64,000 bases of DNA from Vulcanimicrobiota bacterium (lineage in GTDB: Bacteria; Vulcanimicrobiota; Vulcanimicrobiia; Vulcanimicrobiales; Vulcanimicrobiaceae), in NCBI GenBank assembly GCA_003151115.1, contig PLWS01000003.1, positions 63,350 through 127,349 on the forward strand, given 5' to 3'. Position 1 is the first letter of the stretch, and every line of letters starts with the position of its first letter. The position numbers and the translations under genes are program-made. The notes beneath the pieces are model-generated. The model was not told where the DNA came from. It ran no database searches and was given only the letters and a program-made list of their open reading frames with translations. Below are positions 16,772 through 25,666 of the stretch, in pieces.

Positions 16772-18834
16772 GGCGGATTTGCGTTGTTGACGTAGATGTT
16801 GACGGGCGAACCCGGCGCCAGTTTTGTGCCTACTTCGGGTTCGGTCCGCACCACTTTCCCAGTCGCGCCTTCCGTGGTCGGCGTCACGTTGCCAATCGAG
16901 TAACCGTAGTCGGCGAGCTGCGCCTTGGCCTGATCGATCGTCATCCCGTTCGTATCGGGCACCTCGCCCGATACCGAGAGCGTCATGCGAATCGTCGACC
17001 CTTTTTCCGCAGGCGTTCCCGGCTGCGGATCCAGCGCGATGACTTGGCCGTTGTTCGGCGATCCGGGCTCGACCAGGTAGCTGATTGCGGCTGAAAACCC
17101 GGCCGCTTTCAGTTGCGACTGGGCGCTTGTCAGATCGCTGCCGATCAGATTGGGAACGTTCGTGAGGCCGCCGCCGCTGCTAACGACGACGTTGACGGTG
17201 GTCGAATGATCCGAGGGCACTTGCACTCCCTCGGGCACGTCTTGCGACTCGATCACGTTGGGCGGAATATTTGGAAACGCGGACCGCTCGCTGACGTTGA
17301 TCGTGAAGCCGTCCTTGGCCGCGATCTGCCGGGCTTGATCCAGCGTTAAGCCCGCGAGCCGCGGCATCTTGATGGGTGCTGGCCCTTGCGAGACGACCAG
17401 AGTGACCTTGGCGTTTTGCCGCACCTTGGAGCCCGGCTTCGGGCGTTCTTCGATCACGCTGCCCTTCGGCGACGGATCGAACTTCTGCACCACGGTGACG
17501 TCGAGTTTGTCTCCCGTCAGATCTTTTTGGGCGTCATCGAGCGTGTAACCGACTACGTCGCGCAAGCCGACCGTCGGCGGCCCCGAACTGATGACGAGCT
17601 GTACCACCGATCCGCGCGCGGTCTTCGATCCCACAGCCGGATCCTGGCGGATGACGTGATTCGGAGCGATCGTGTCGCTGGTCTCGCGCGTCGCTTTGTA
17701 GGTCAGTCCCGCATTGACGATCGCTTTTTGTGCCTGCGCGTCCGGCATATTCACATAGTTGGCTACAGCAACTTGCGGCACGGGCGTGAGCGGATGCACC
17801 GACATGAAGTATCCCGCTACGGCCGCACCGATCAGCACGACGGCGAGCAAGACCACGACCCATGCCGCCGGTCCGTGGCGCTCTTCCTTTTCGAAGGTGT
17901 CCACCCGGCGGTCGGGACGGCGCGACGTGCGGGGCGGCGGTTGGGCGCCAAGCGCGCCCGCTCGCAAACCCGGTGCGTCGTCAACCAAAGAATATGCGGC
18001 GAAACTCGGACGCTCGCGCGCCTCACGCAGTGCCGAGGCAACCTCGCTGGCAGATCCGAACCGGTTCTCCGGCTGCTTCTGCAGCAGTTTGCTCACGATC
18101 GAACTGAGCGCCGGACTGACGCCCGCCGACGGATCGAGCGGAGGCGCCGGGTCCGAGATATGTTTGAGCGCAACCGTGACCGGCGACTCGCCCGTGAATG
18201 GAAGTTTTCCGGTCAACATTTGATAGAGCACGATGCCGACGCTGTAGAGATCGGAAGCTTCGGTCAGTTCCAGGCCCTGCGCTTGTTCCGGCGAGAGGTA
18301 GTAGACGCTCCCCATGACCATTCCGGGGCGCGTCATCGTCATGGTCTTCTGCGAGACGGCCCGCGCGATGCCGAAATCGGAAAGCTTCACGACGTCGTCT
18401 TTGGTGATCAAAATGTTCGCCGGCTTGATGTCGCGGTGCAGCAAGCCTTGCCGGTGCGCGTATGCCAGCCCGTTGCAGACTTGCGCGGCGTAATCGAGCG
18501 CTACGGGTTCGGGCAGCCGGCCGTCGGCGGCGATGATCTCCGCCAGCGACGGACCGTCGACCAGTTCCATGACGATGTAGTACGTGTCGCCTTCGCGGCC
18601 GACGTCGTACGTGTTGACGATATTTGGATGGGAGAGTTTGGCCGCCGACTCGGCTTCCTGGTAGAAACGCCGGACGAACTCTTGATCCGTTGCGTAATCG
18701 CGGCGCAAGACCTTGATCGCGACGCGCCGGCGCAGCAGCGTGTCGGTGCCGCAAAAGACGGTCGCCATACCGCCCTCGCCGAGCTTGTTGTCCAGCCGGT
18801 AACGGTTATTAAAGATGTGCGCCGAGTCGATCAT
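16768..18834 (-). CDS. pknB: Membrane Ser/Thr protein kinase with five extracytoplasmic PASTA domains
   Basis: 688 aa. The N-terminal kinase domain (~12-275) is complete: Gly loop LGEGGMATVF, VAIKVL Lys, catalytic loop HRDIKPANIL, DFGIA, and SPEQAQG in the activation segment. A juxtamembrane linker follows, then one transmembrane helix (about 328-350, WVVVLLAVVLIGAAVAGYF). Five PASTA repeats of ~65 residues follow (first one beginning VAVANYVNMPDAQ, last ending VNIYVNNANPP). PASTA kinases sense muropeptides or lipid II and phosphorylate division and wall-synthesis proteins. It lies 16 bases after a class B PBP, the classical pbp-pknB association, but no FtsW/RodA gene is adjacent. Confidence 0.96.
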   Translation of the reverse strand: MIDSAHIFNNRYRLDNKLGEGGMATVFCGTDTLLRRRVAIKVLRRDYATDQEFVRRFYQEAESAAKLSHPNIVNTYDVGREGDTYYIVMELVDGPSLAEIIAADGRLPEPVALDYAAQVCNGLAYAHRQGLLHRDIKPANILITKDDVVKLSDFGIARAVSQKTMTMTRPGMVMGSVYYLSPEQAQGLELTEASDLYSVGIVLYQMLTGKLPFTGESPVTVALKHISDPAPPLDPSAGVSPALSSIVSKLLQKQPENRFGSASEVASALREARERPSFAAYSLVDDAPGLRAGALGAQPPPRTSRRPDRRVDTFEKEERHGPAAWVVVLLAVVLIGAAVAGYFMSVHPLTPVPQVAVANYVNMPDAQAQKAIVNAGLTYKATRETSDTIAPNHVIRQDPAVGSKTARGSVVQLVISSGPPTVGLRDVVGYTLDDAQKDLTGDKLDVTVVQKFDPSPKGSVIEERPKPGSKVRQNAKVTLVVSQGPAPIKMPRLAGLTLDQARQIAAKDGFTINVSERSAFPNIPPNVIESQDVPEGVQVPSDHSTTVNVVVSSGGGLTNVPNLIGSDLTSAQSQLKAAGFSAAISYLVEPGSPNNGQVIALDPQPGTPAEKGSTIRMTLSVSGEVPDTNGMTIDQAKAQLADYGYSIGNVTPTTEGATGKVVRTEPEVGTKLAPGSPVNIYVNNANPP

Positions 18835-18850
18835 GCGCCGCGCTGCAACC

Positions 18851-20254
18851 TCAAGGTATGCTCTTCAGAGCAGTCCGCAACACTTCCCTCGCAATCGGCG
18901 CGGCAACTTCCGCGCCGTAGCCTGCATTTTCAACGACGATGGCAACGACCACGCGCGGGTTTTCCGCGGGCGCAAAACACACGAACCACGAGTGCGCTGC
19001 GCCGAACGGGTTGGTTGCCGTTCCGGTCTTCCCAGCAACGGTGACGCCGGGCAACTGCGCGGGTGTACCGGTTCCGTGCTGCACGACGGCGATCATCATC
19101 TTCTTCACGTTCGCCGCTGTATCCGCCGATATGGGGTTGGCCAGCTCGGAAGCGCCGTAACTGCCGCTCGGGGCGCCTTGCCTGACGACCTGGCGAACGA
19201 GAAACGGACGCGGCTCCGAACCGCCGTTGGCGATCGTGGCAGCCAGCAGCGCCATACGCAGCGGGGTCATGAGCAGGGCGCCTTGCCCAAAACCCATTTG
19301 CGCCAACTCGCCCGGAACGATCGAATCTTCGGGTGGGACGCGATCCGTATTGGACGGGATTTGGAAATCGACCGATTTTCCGATTCCCCACCGATCGATG
19401 TACTTGTAGAACGTTTGGGTTCCCATCTTCAAAGCGATCTGGCCGAAATCGACGTTGCTCGAGAGCGAGAACGCTCCGGTGAGATCCTGCGTACCGGTGG
19501 CCTCGAATTCGTTGTCGTGCAGCGTGAAGTTGCCGATCGTAAAGTAGCCGGGATCGTAGAATGTCGACTGCATGGTGACGCTTCCGGAGTCGAGCGCAGC
19601 CGAAGCCGTAAAGATCTTGAACGTCGAGCCTGGCGGGTAGAGCCCGTCGATCGCGCGATTGAGGAGCGGGCTGCGCGGATCGTGCAGCAGCGACTGAAAT
19701 TCGGTCGCGAGCGCGTTCGGATCGAAACTAGGCACGCTCCCGAGCGCGAGCACGGCTCCGGTTCGCGGATCGAGAACTACACCGCCCGCGCGCGGATGCA
19801 GCGCGAGCCTCGAGTACAACGCGTTCTGAACCGCCGGGACGATCGTGGTGACGACGTCCGCGCCGCGCGCTGTGGCGCTCTGTCCGGTAAACGCTTCGAC
19901 GATTTCGGCAATCTGCGCGCTGACGTCGCCGGTGGTGTCGGCCGGCGTAAGCGCGGCGTCGTAGGCGTCTTCGAGCCCGCTGGTTCCATAGCGGATCGAA
20001 ACGTACCCAACGGTTTGCGCAAGCGATGCGCCGTAGGGATACTGCCGTTCGCCTTTCGCGGTTTGTGCGAGCACCGTTCCATCACTTGCGAGAATGCGCC
20101 CGCGGCGCGTCGCGAGCAGCGCGTGGCGTGGATTGTATGAGAGCGCGGCGATGCGTGGCCCTTGGATAACTTGAACGTACGCTTGGCGGGCGGCCAATAC
20201 GCCGAACAGGAGCGCGAACAGGATGCCGAGTTTGACCGAAACCGACGGTCTCAG
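18851..20254 (-). CDS. pbpA: Class B penicillin-binding protein (PbpA/FtsI type), apparent CTG start
   Basis: 467 aa from CTG at 20254. D,D-transpeptidase for cell-wall cross-linking. It has an N-terminal anchor (LGILFALLFGVLAARQAYVQV), a juxtamembrane RGRILASDGTVLAQT motif, and transpeptidase motifs GSTFK (SxxK), SLSSN (SxN) and GKTGTATN (KTG). The first canonical start, TTG at 20197, falls inside the membrane helix and would destroy the anchor. In-frame CTG at 20254 instead makes a CTGA overlap with the carB stop and has GGTGA 7 bases upstream, matching the anti-Shine-Dalgarno sequence. No ATG/GTG/TTG exists in frame between. pknB follows 16 bases downstream. Confidence 0.9.
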   Translation of the reverse strand: MRPSVSVKLGILFALLFGVLAARQAYVQVIQGPRIAALSYNPRHALLATRRGRILASDGTVLAQTAKGERQYPYGASLAQTVGYVSIRYGTSGLEDAYDAALTPADTTGDVSAQIAEIVEAFTGQSATARGADVVTTIVPAVQNALYSRLALHPRAGGVVLDPRTGAVLALGSVPSFDPNALATEFQSLLHDPRSPLLNRAIDGLYPPGSTFKIFTASAALDSGSVTMQSTFYDPGYFTIGNFTLHDNEFEATGTQDLTGAFSLSSNVDFGQIALKMGTQTFYKYIDRWGIGKSVDFQIPSNTDRVPPEDSIVPGELAQMGFGQGALLMTPLRMALLAATIANGGSEPRPFLVRQVVRQGAPSGSYGASELANPISADTAANVKKMMIAVVQHGTGTPAQLPGVTVAGKTGTATNPFGAAHSWFVCFAPAENPRVVVAIVVENAGYGAEVAAPIAREVLRTALKSIP

Positions 20255-23200
20255 GACAGGTTCACCGTCGCCCGGCTTTGCAGATTTCGATACTCCTGTA
20301 GAGAGCGTGGCGGGCCCGCGCCGCTGCTCCCCAATGCTTCTGCTAGCGCCCGGGCGGTATCCAAGCTGGTTAAGCAGGCTATGTTTGCTTCGACTGCAGC
20401 GCGACGTATTTTATAGCTGTCCGAAATTTCGCGCGCGCCCTGTGCGTCGTTGATAACGAGGTCCACTGCGCGCTGGCGAATCAGATCCAACACGTGCGGC
20501 GAACCGTCTGCGATCTTATTGACTTCCTCGCATGCTATGCCCGCAGCTTGCAGATGTTCGCGCGTTCCCGGAGTCGCTATGAAGCGGTGGCCGAGATCGG
20601 CGTATCTTCGCAGGACCGGAATCGCGTCCAATTTCTCCTCGTCGGCAATGGACACGAGGATTCGGCCGCCGCTGCCCGGCAGCTTGATCCCGGCTGCGAT
20701 GAACCCTTTTCGCAACGCGCCGGCAAAGTTGTGGTCTATGCCGAGCACTTCGCCCGTGGATTTCATCTCGGGGCCGAGGATCGTTTCGACGCCGCGCATC
20801 TTCCCGAACGAAAAAACGGGAATTTTTACGACCACGAAAGGCGCTCGCGGCGCCAGGCCGGTACCGTATTCCATGTCGCACAGCTTCTCGCCGAGCGCTA
20901 TGCGCGTCGCAGCTGCGACAATATTGACTCCGGTCGCCTTTTGAATGATAGGCACGGTGCGGCTTGCGCGCGGGTTGGCTTCGATGATATAAAGTTCGCC
21001 TTCGTGAATGACGAACTGTATGTTGATGAGCCCACGAATCTTCAACTCGCGGGCTATTGCCGTCGTGACCTCCACGATTCGCGCCTCCATCGCAGCATCG
21101 ATGGAAAGCGGAGGGTAGACGCCGATGGAATCTCCCGAATGGATTCCGGAACGTTCGATGTGCTCGAAAATGCCCGGAATCAAGATATTCGTGCCGTCGA
21201 AGACGGCGTCCACCTCGAGTTCGAGACCGCGCAAATACTTGTCGACCAACAGCGGGCGTTCGGGCGCAATGGGCGGCGCCGACTCAACATACGATGCGAG
21301 CTGCCCCTCGTTGTAGACTATCTCCATCCCGCGCCCGCCCAAGACATAAGAGGGCCGCACTAACACGGGAAAACCAAGCTCGCGTGCGATGACGCGGGCC
21401 TGGCGGAACGATTGTGCCGCTTGTCCTTGTGGGCGCGCAACACCGATTCTGTGCAGGGCAGCATCGAATTTCGCGCGGTCTTCAGCCATGTCCAAACTTT
21501 CGCGATCGCTTCCGAGCAAGGGCACGCCGCGCTTTGTCAGCTCGTCCGCCAGATTGATCGCCGTTTGACCGCCGAAAGAAAGCATGACGCCGATCGCGCC
21601 GGTTGCGCGGTAGGCGGCCTCTACCTCGTCCGGGCCCGGCGGCTCGAAAATCAATACGTCCGATACGTCGAAATCGGTTGAAACCGTTTCTGGATTGTTG
21701 TTGACGATGACGGAAGCAACGTCGGCGGCGTGCAACGCCCAGGCGGCGTGCACGCAGGAGTAATCGAATTCGATCCCTTGCCCGATTCGGATAGGCCCAC
21801 TGCCCACCACGACGGCCGCTTGGCGACTCGGAACGCGCATTTCGTTGCGTTCGCCGTGTGAGAGATAGTAGTAGGGAGATTTCGCCGGAAACTCCGCGGC
21901 CGCCGTGTCGACCATGCGGAACGCCGCCGCACCGTTGGTGCCGTAGCCGTTCCTACGGGCTTTTTCCAAGGCGCCGGCACCGTTGCGATCGCGCCGTTCC
22001 GTCTCCAGGGTAACGAGGTCGGCGATTTCATGTAAGAAAAACACGTCGATGCCGGATAGTGTGTTGATTCGCCCAATCGCATCGGCACCCTCAGTGAGAG
22101 CGCCGCGGCGCAGCATCTCCGCGACGGCAAAGAGACGCTCGTGATTCGGTTTCCTAACGATTGACTCCAGCTCGCTGTCGCTCAACTCGACGAGCGGGCT
22201 ACCCGTCAGTTTTTCGCGCTTCAAATCCAAGCCGCGCATCGCCTTGATGAGCGCCGCGCCGAACGTGCGCCCGATTCCCATCGCTTCGCCGGTCGATTTC
22301 ATTTGTGTGCCCAGCGACGTATCCGCCAGTGGAAACTTATCGAAGGGCCAGCGTGGAATTTTCACGACCACGTAATCGAGAGTCGGCTCGTAAGCCGCCT
22401 TGGTTACGCCCGTCACGGGGTTTGCGATTTCGTCCAGGGTCTGCCCAAGCGCGATGCGCGTGCTGATCTTGGCGATCGGGTATCCGGTTGCTTTGCTCGC
22501 CAGCGCCGAGCTGCGTGAAACGCGCGGGTTAACCTCGATGATTCGGTATTCGCTTCGTTCGGGGTGCAGCGCGAACTGAATGTTGCATCCGCCCTGCACG
22601 TTCAAGGCGCGAATCACGTTGAGACTCGCGCTGCGAAGCATTTGATACTCAACGTCCGAAAGGGTTTGCGAAGGCGCGACGACGATTGAATCGCCGGTGT
22701 GCACGCCGACCGGATCGATGTTTTCCATGTTGCAGACGATGATGCAGTTGTCGGCTGCGTCGCGCAGGATCTCGTACTCGATCTCCTTCCACCCTAGGAG
22801 CGAGCTCTCTACCAGGGCTTGATGGATGGGGCTGGCTTCGAGTCCGCCCTCGAGCGTCTCGCGCAGCTCCGTCTCGTCGTGCACAACTCCGCCGCCGGTT
22901 CCGCCCAGCGTGTAGGCGGGTCTCACGACCACCGGATACCCGAATTCGGCCGCGAACGCGACGCCTTGCTCAACGCTCGTAGCGACCGTGCTTTGAGGAA
23001 CCGGCTCGCCGATTTCGATCATCTTGGCTTTGAACAGATGCCGATCTTCAGCTAAGCGAATCGTTTCTATCGGCGTGCCCAGCAGCTCTACGCCGAACCG
23101 ATCCAACACGCCGGCGTCGTGAAGGTCGACGGCGAGGTTCAAGCCGGTTTGGCCGCCCAGCGTGGGCAAGAGCGCATCGGGGCGCTCTCGTTCGATAATC

Positions 23201-23424
23201 GCCTCGACGGATGCGAGCGTCAGAGGCTCGAGATAGACCGCGTCCGCAACCTCGGTATCGGTCATGATTGTGGCGGGATTCGAGTTGACGAGAATGACGC
23301 GGCGGCCTTCCTCACGCAAGGCGCGGCACGCTTGAACGCCCGCGTAATCGAATTCGGCGGCTTGACCGATCACGATAGGGCCCGAACCGATGACGAGAAC
23401 GCTGCGCACGACCGTTGGATTCAC
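20251..23424 (-). CDS. carB: Carbamoyl-phosphate synthase large subunit
   Basis: 1057 aa. It makes carbamoyl phosphate from bicarbonate, ATP and ammonia delivered by CarA, for pyrimidines and arginine. Two homologous ATP-grasp halves start at VRSVLVIGSGPIVIGQAAEFDY and VVVGSGPIRIGQGIEFDYS. Each contains PSYVLGG/PAYTLGG-type loops and EVNPRVSRSSALASKATGYP or EANPRASRTVPI. The C-terminal MGS-like allosteric domain holds TPGTREHLQAAGI. GTG at 23424 is the start, because it forms a GTGA overlap with the pdxH stop; the longer frame to 23655 is inside pdxH. It is separated from carA by four unrelated genes. Confidence 0.97.
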   Translation of the reverse strand: MNPTVVRSVLVIGSGPIVIGQAAEFDYAGVQACRALREEGRRVILVNSNPATIMTDTEVADAVYLEPLTLASVEAIIERERPDALLPTLGGQTGLNLAVDLHDAGVLDRFGVELLGTPIETIRLAEDRHLFKAKMIEIGEPVPQSTVATSVEQGVAFAAEFGYPVVVRPAYTLGGTGGGVVHDETELRETLEGGLEASPIHQALVESSLLGWKEIEYEILRDAADNCIIVCNMENIDPVGVHTGDSIVVAPSQTLSDVEYQMLRSASLNVIRALNVQGGCNIQFALHPERSEYRIIEVNPRVSRSSALASKATGYPIAKISTRIALGQTLDEIANPVTGVTKAAYEPTLDYVVVKIPRWPFDKFPLADTSLGTQMKSTGEAMGIGRTFGAALIKAMRGLDLKREKLTGSPLVELSDSELESIVRKPNHERLFAVAEMLRRGALTEGADAIGRINTLSGIDVFFLHEIADLVTLETERRDRNGAGALEKARRNGYGTNGAAAFRMVDTAAAEFPAKSPYYYLSHGERNEMRVPSRQAAVVVGSGPIRIGQGIEFDYSCVHAAWALHAADVASVIVNNNPETVSTDFDVSDVLIFEPPGPDEVEAAYRATGAIGVMLSFGGQTAINLADELTKRGVPLLGSDRESLDMAEDRAKFDAALHRIGVARPQGQAAQSFRQARVIARELGFPVLVRPSYVLGGRGMEIVYNEGQLASYVESAPPIAPERPLLVDKYLRGLELEVDAVFDGTNILIPGIFEHIERSGIHSGDSIGVYPPLSIDAAMEARIVEVTTAIARELKIRGLINIQFVIHEGELYIIEANPRASRTVPIIQKATGVNIVAAATRIALGEKLCDMEYGTGLAPRAPFVVVKIPVFSFGKMRGVETILGPEMKSTGEVLGIDHNFAGALRKGFIAAGIKLPGSGGRILVSIADEEKLDAIPVLRRYADLGHRFIATPGTREHLQAAGIACEEVNKIADGSPHVLDLIRQRAVDLVINDAQGAREISDSYKIRRAAVEANIACLTSLDTARALAEALGSSGAGPPRSLQEYRNLQSRATVNLS

Positions 23425-24059
23425 GGTTGCAGTCGCTTTTGCATCCACGCGCCCTCGAAACGCCGCAGTTCTATACGGTCGTGCATGCGGTCCGAGCGAC
23501 CCTGCCAAAACTCGAACCGATCGGCCCGCAGCAAGTAGCCTCCCCACGAATGCGGACGAGGCACCGCGCTTCCTTCGAAACGGCGCGTGAAATCTTCGAG
23601 CCGCTGCTCCAGTATGTGCCGGCTTTCCACTTCTTCGCTTTGCTCCGATGCCCACGCGCCGAGCTGGTGTCCGCGCGGACGGCTCGCGAAGTATGCATCC
23701 GATTCATTCTCCGGAAGTTGCTCGACGGCACCCTCGACGGAGACTTGCCGGTGTATCTCCGGCCAAAAGAAAATCGCAGCGACCCGAGGATTGCGCGCGA
23801 GCTCTTGTCCCTTGCGGCTAAAATAGCTTGTGAAGAATATCAACCCGCGATCGTCGAGCCCGCGCAAAAGCACCATGCGCGCGCTCGGACGGCAATCTTC
23901 GCCGGCCGTGCAAAGGCACATCGCGTTTGCCTCGTGCGATCCGGCGGCATGCGCCGCGTCGATCCAAGTGCGTAGATGTTCGATCGGTTCGCCGCGCATG
24001 TCCATCTCCGCCGGCTCGTCGTACGTGTGGCGCGTCGTCGAAATATCCCAGCGACTCAT
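23421..24059 (-). CDS. pdxH: Pyridoxamine 5'-phosphate oxidase
   Basis: 212 aa FMN enzyme oxidising PNP/PMP to pyridoxal 5'-phosphate. Signatures: NAMCLCTAGEDCRPSARMVL, LRGLDDRGLIFFTSYFSRKG, LARNPRVAAIFFWPE, RQVSVEGAVEQL, and the C-terminal RADRFEFWQGRSDRMHDR. Length is normal. It lies 15 bases after the VWA gene and overlaps carB by 4 bases (GTGA), so it belongs to the pyrimidine-operon transcript despite the different pathway. Confidence 0.95.
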   Translation of the reverse strand: MSRWDISTTRHTYDEPAEMDMRGEPIEHLRTWIDAAHAAGSHEANAMCLCTAGEDCRPSARMVLLRGLDDRGLIFFTSYFSRKGQELARNPRVAAIFFWPEIHRQVSVEGAVEQLPENESDAYFASRPRGHQLGAWASEQSEEVESRHILEQRLEDFTRRFEGSAVPRPHSWGGYLLRADRFEFWQGRSDRMHDRIELRRFEGAWMQKRLQP

Positions 24060-24074
24060 GCTCGGCGGGTTCGC

Positions 24075-24956
24075 TTACAGGAGAAAAGCGCCCCGCTTTG
24101 CGGCAAACCAAGCTGCCGTCAGGAGAAACAGACCTGAAAACACGAATGCCTCGGAGCATTCGCGCGGCTTTCGAATCGTTGCATCTTCGCGCGCGGCGCG
24201 CAACACTTCCCGTGGCAACTCGGTCGCGCTTCGGATGCGTATGTACGATCCGCCGGTCTCCGCCGCGTAACGGCGCAGCTCCGGTTCCGAAAGCGGCCCG
24301 CTGCCGACCCCGATAACATCGAGACGGATGTGCCATGAACGCAACCGCATCGCCACGCCGCCTGGGTCCTCTCCGCGGTTGTTTGTCCCGTCGGTCACGA
24401 GCACGATGGCGCGTGTGCCGCTAGCCGGAAGTATCGCCAATGCAACGCGCAGTCCGTTTCCGATCGCGGTCTGCCCGTTCGGCAGCGGTACGGACGCGAG
24501 TCCCGCGAGGACCGCATTGCGGTCGACACTCGGAAATGCGACGATCTGCGCGGTCCCTGCAAACGAGGTGATGCCTATGCGCGTGCCGGGCGGAACTTCG
24601 GTGACGAACGCCCGCAACGCTCGCAGCGCAGCTCGCGCGCGAGTCGGCGCTACGTCCCGCGATCTCATGGAACCCGACGTGTCGATGCAGATCGCTAAAG
24701 TCGCGTCGGCCGGCACCGTGACATAGTAGCGTGGCTGCGCCGCGGCGAGAAGCAGCGCACAAAGCGCGAACGCGCCGGCCGCGTCCAACACTACGCCGGG
24801 CCACACGGGAGCGCGCAACGCCTCGGTCAAGAAGGCCAGGTTCGAGTATGCGTATGCGGCCCGCCGCTCGAGAAGCGACCCAGTCCTTTGCGCGACAAAA
24901 ACGGCCGGAAATGCCAGCACTGCAAGAATCGCTAGGCCGGAGTGCGCGAAGCTCAC
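24075..24956 (-). CDS. VWA-domain membrane protein (BatA-like)
   Basis: 293 aa. Two N-terminal hydrophobic segments (LAILAVLAFPAVFVA; GAFALCALLLAAAQPR) precede a von Willebrand A domain (~88-260) with intact MIDAS: DTSGSM, then a Thr/Ser loop, and VLVTDGTNNRGED. A C-terminal hydrophobic segment (FVFSGLFLLTAAWFAA) suggests the VWA domain is periplasmic between helices, as in BatA. It overlaps the DUF58 gene by 4 bases. MoxR-DUF58-VWA trios are widespread and thought to act as a AAA+ chaperone with metal-dependent adaptor proteins; the substrate here is unknown. Confidence 0.88.
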   Translation of the reverse strand: MSFAHSGLAILAVLAFPAVFVAQRTGSLLERRAAYAYSNLAFLTEALRAPVWPGVVLDAAGAFALCALLLAAAQPRYYVTVPADATLAICIDTSGSMRSRDVAPTRARAALRALRAFVTEVPPGTRIGITSFAGTAQIVAFPSVDRNAVLAGLASVPLPNGQTAIGNGLRVALAILPASGTRAIVLVTDGTNNRGEDPGGVAMRLRSWHIRLDVIGVGSGPLSEPELRRYAAETGGSYIRIRSATELPREVLRAAREDATIRKPRECSEAFVFSGLFLLTAAWFAAKRGAFLL

Positions 24957-25666
24957 GCCAAACGAAAAGCTCGCAGCACGCCCGCCGTCCCACCAGACTC
25001 ATCGAAGAACGATGCGCGCCAACCTGCGCAGCGCAGCAGTCGCCGGATCGCATCTAGGCGTGCGCGCACGGCCCTCGCGTAACGCGCCCGTTGCCGTCTG
25101 CCAACGAAGAAATGTCGGCGCCGCCCGCTTTCGATATCGCTGACTTGCACGAAGCCATTCATGGCTAGGTCGTGACGCCACGGATCGTCCGCTATAAGCG
25201 CAGTGCAATCGAAGCGCTGCGCCAGCTTGCGCAGCATGTCCGCCGCTAACGTATCCGGTTGGTGGAAGTCGCCCGCTACGATGAGTGCTGCGTGTGCGGG
25301 AAGCACCTTTAGGGCAACCTCACATGAATCGCGGAGCCCAAACGGGTGGCCCCTCTCAGGCAACTCGACCCAGCGATCGTGCGCATCGGCGCATGAGCGC
25401 CAAAAATGAACCGCTTCCCAAGCCGCAACGGCAAGGGCGCGCCGCCGACCGACATCCATGGATGATGAGCGATCGACGATCGCGCTCCAGGCAAGAGGTT
25501 CGTCTCGCCGGCGTTCGCGCATGAGCGGTAAGCCGGCGCGCGCGGATGCCGACCAATCGATTGCGCGAGTATCTCCGCCGGGGCGATAATCGCGAGGAGG
25601 CGTCCGCTCTCCGTGCCGGCGCAATATTGCACGCGCTTGCAGTACTGCACGGCGCACTGGGGTCAC
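24953..25666 (-). CDS. DUF58-domain protein of the MoxR-VWA cassette
   Basis: 237 aa. The DUF58 hallmark appears near the start (RDYRPGGDTRAIDWSASAR, about 26-44), then a MIDAS-like strand AIVDRSSSMD. It lacks the two N-terminal transmembrane helices many DUF58 proteins carry, so it is probably soluble. The GTG start overlaps the moxR stop by 4 bases, and its own stop overlaps the VWA start by 4 bases. Role: presumed partner of the MoxR ATPase; no specific function can be given. Confidence 0.85.
   Translation of the reverse strand: MTPVRRAVLQARAILRRHGERTPPRDYRPGGDTRAIDWSASARAGLPLMRERRRDEPLAWSAIVDRSSSMDVGRRRALAVAAWEAVHFWRSCADAHDRWVELPERGHPFGLRDSCEVALKVLPAHAALIVAGDFHQPDTLAADMLRKLAQRFDCTALIADDPWRHDLAMNGFVQVSDIESGRRRHFFVGRRQRARYARAVRARLDAIRRLLRCAGWRASFFDESGGTAGVLRAFRLA

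Noticed and set aside
17386-19044. Long plus-strand open frame opposite the PASTA kinase and PBP genes
   Set aside because: Arg-rich, low-complexity shadow translation of two strongly supported minus-strand genes.
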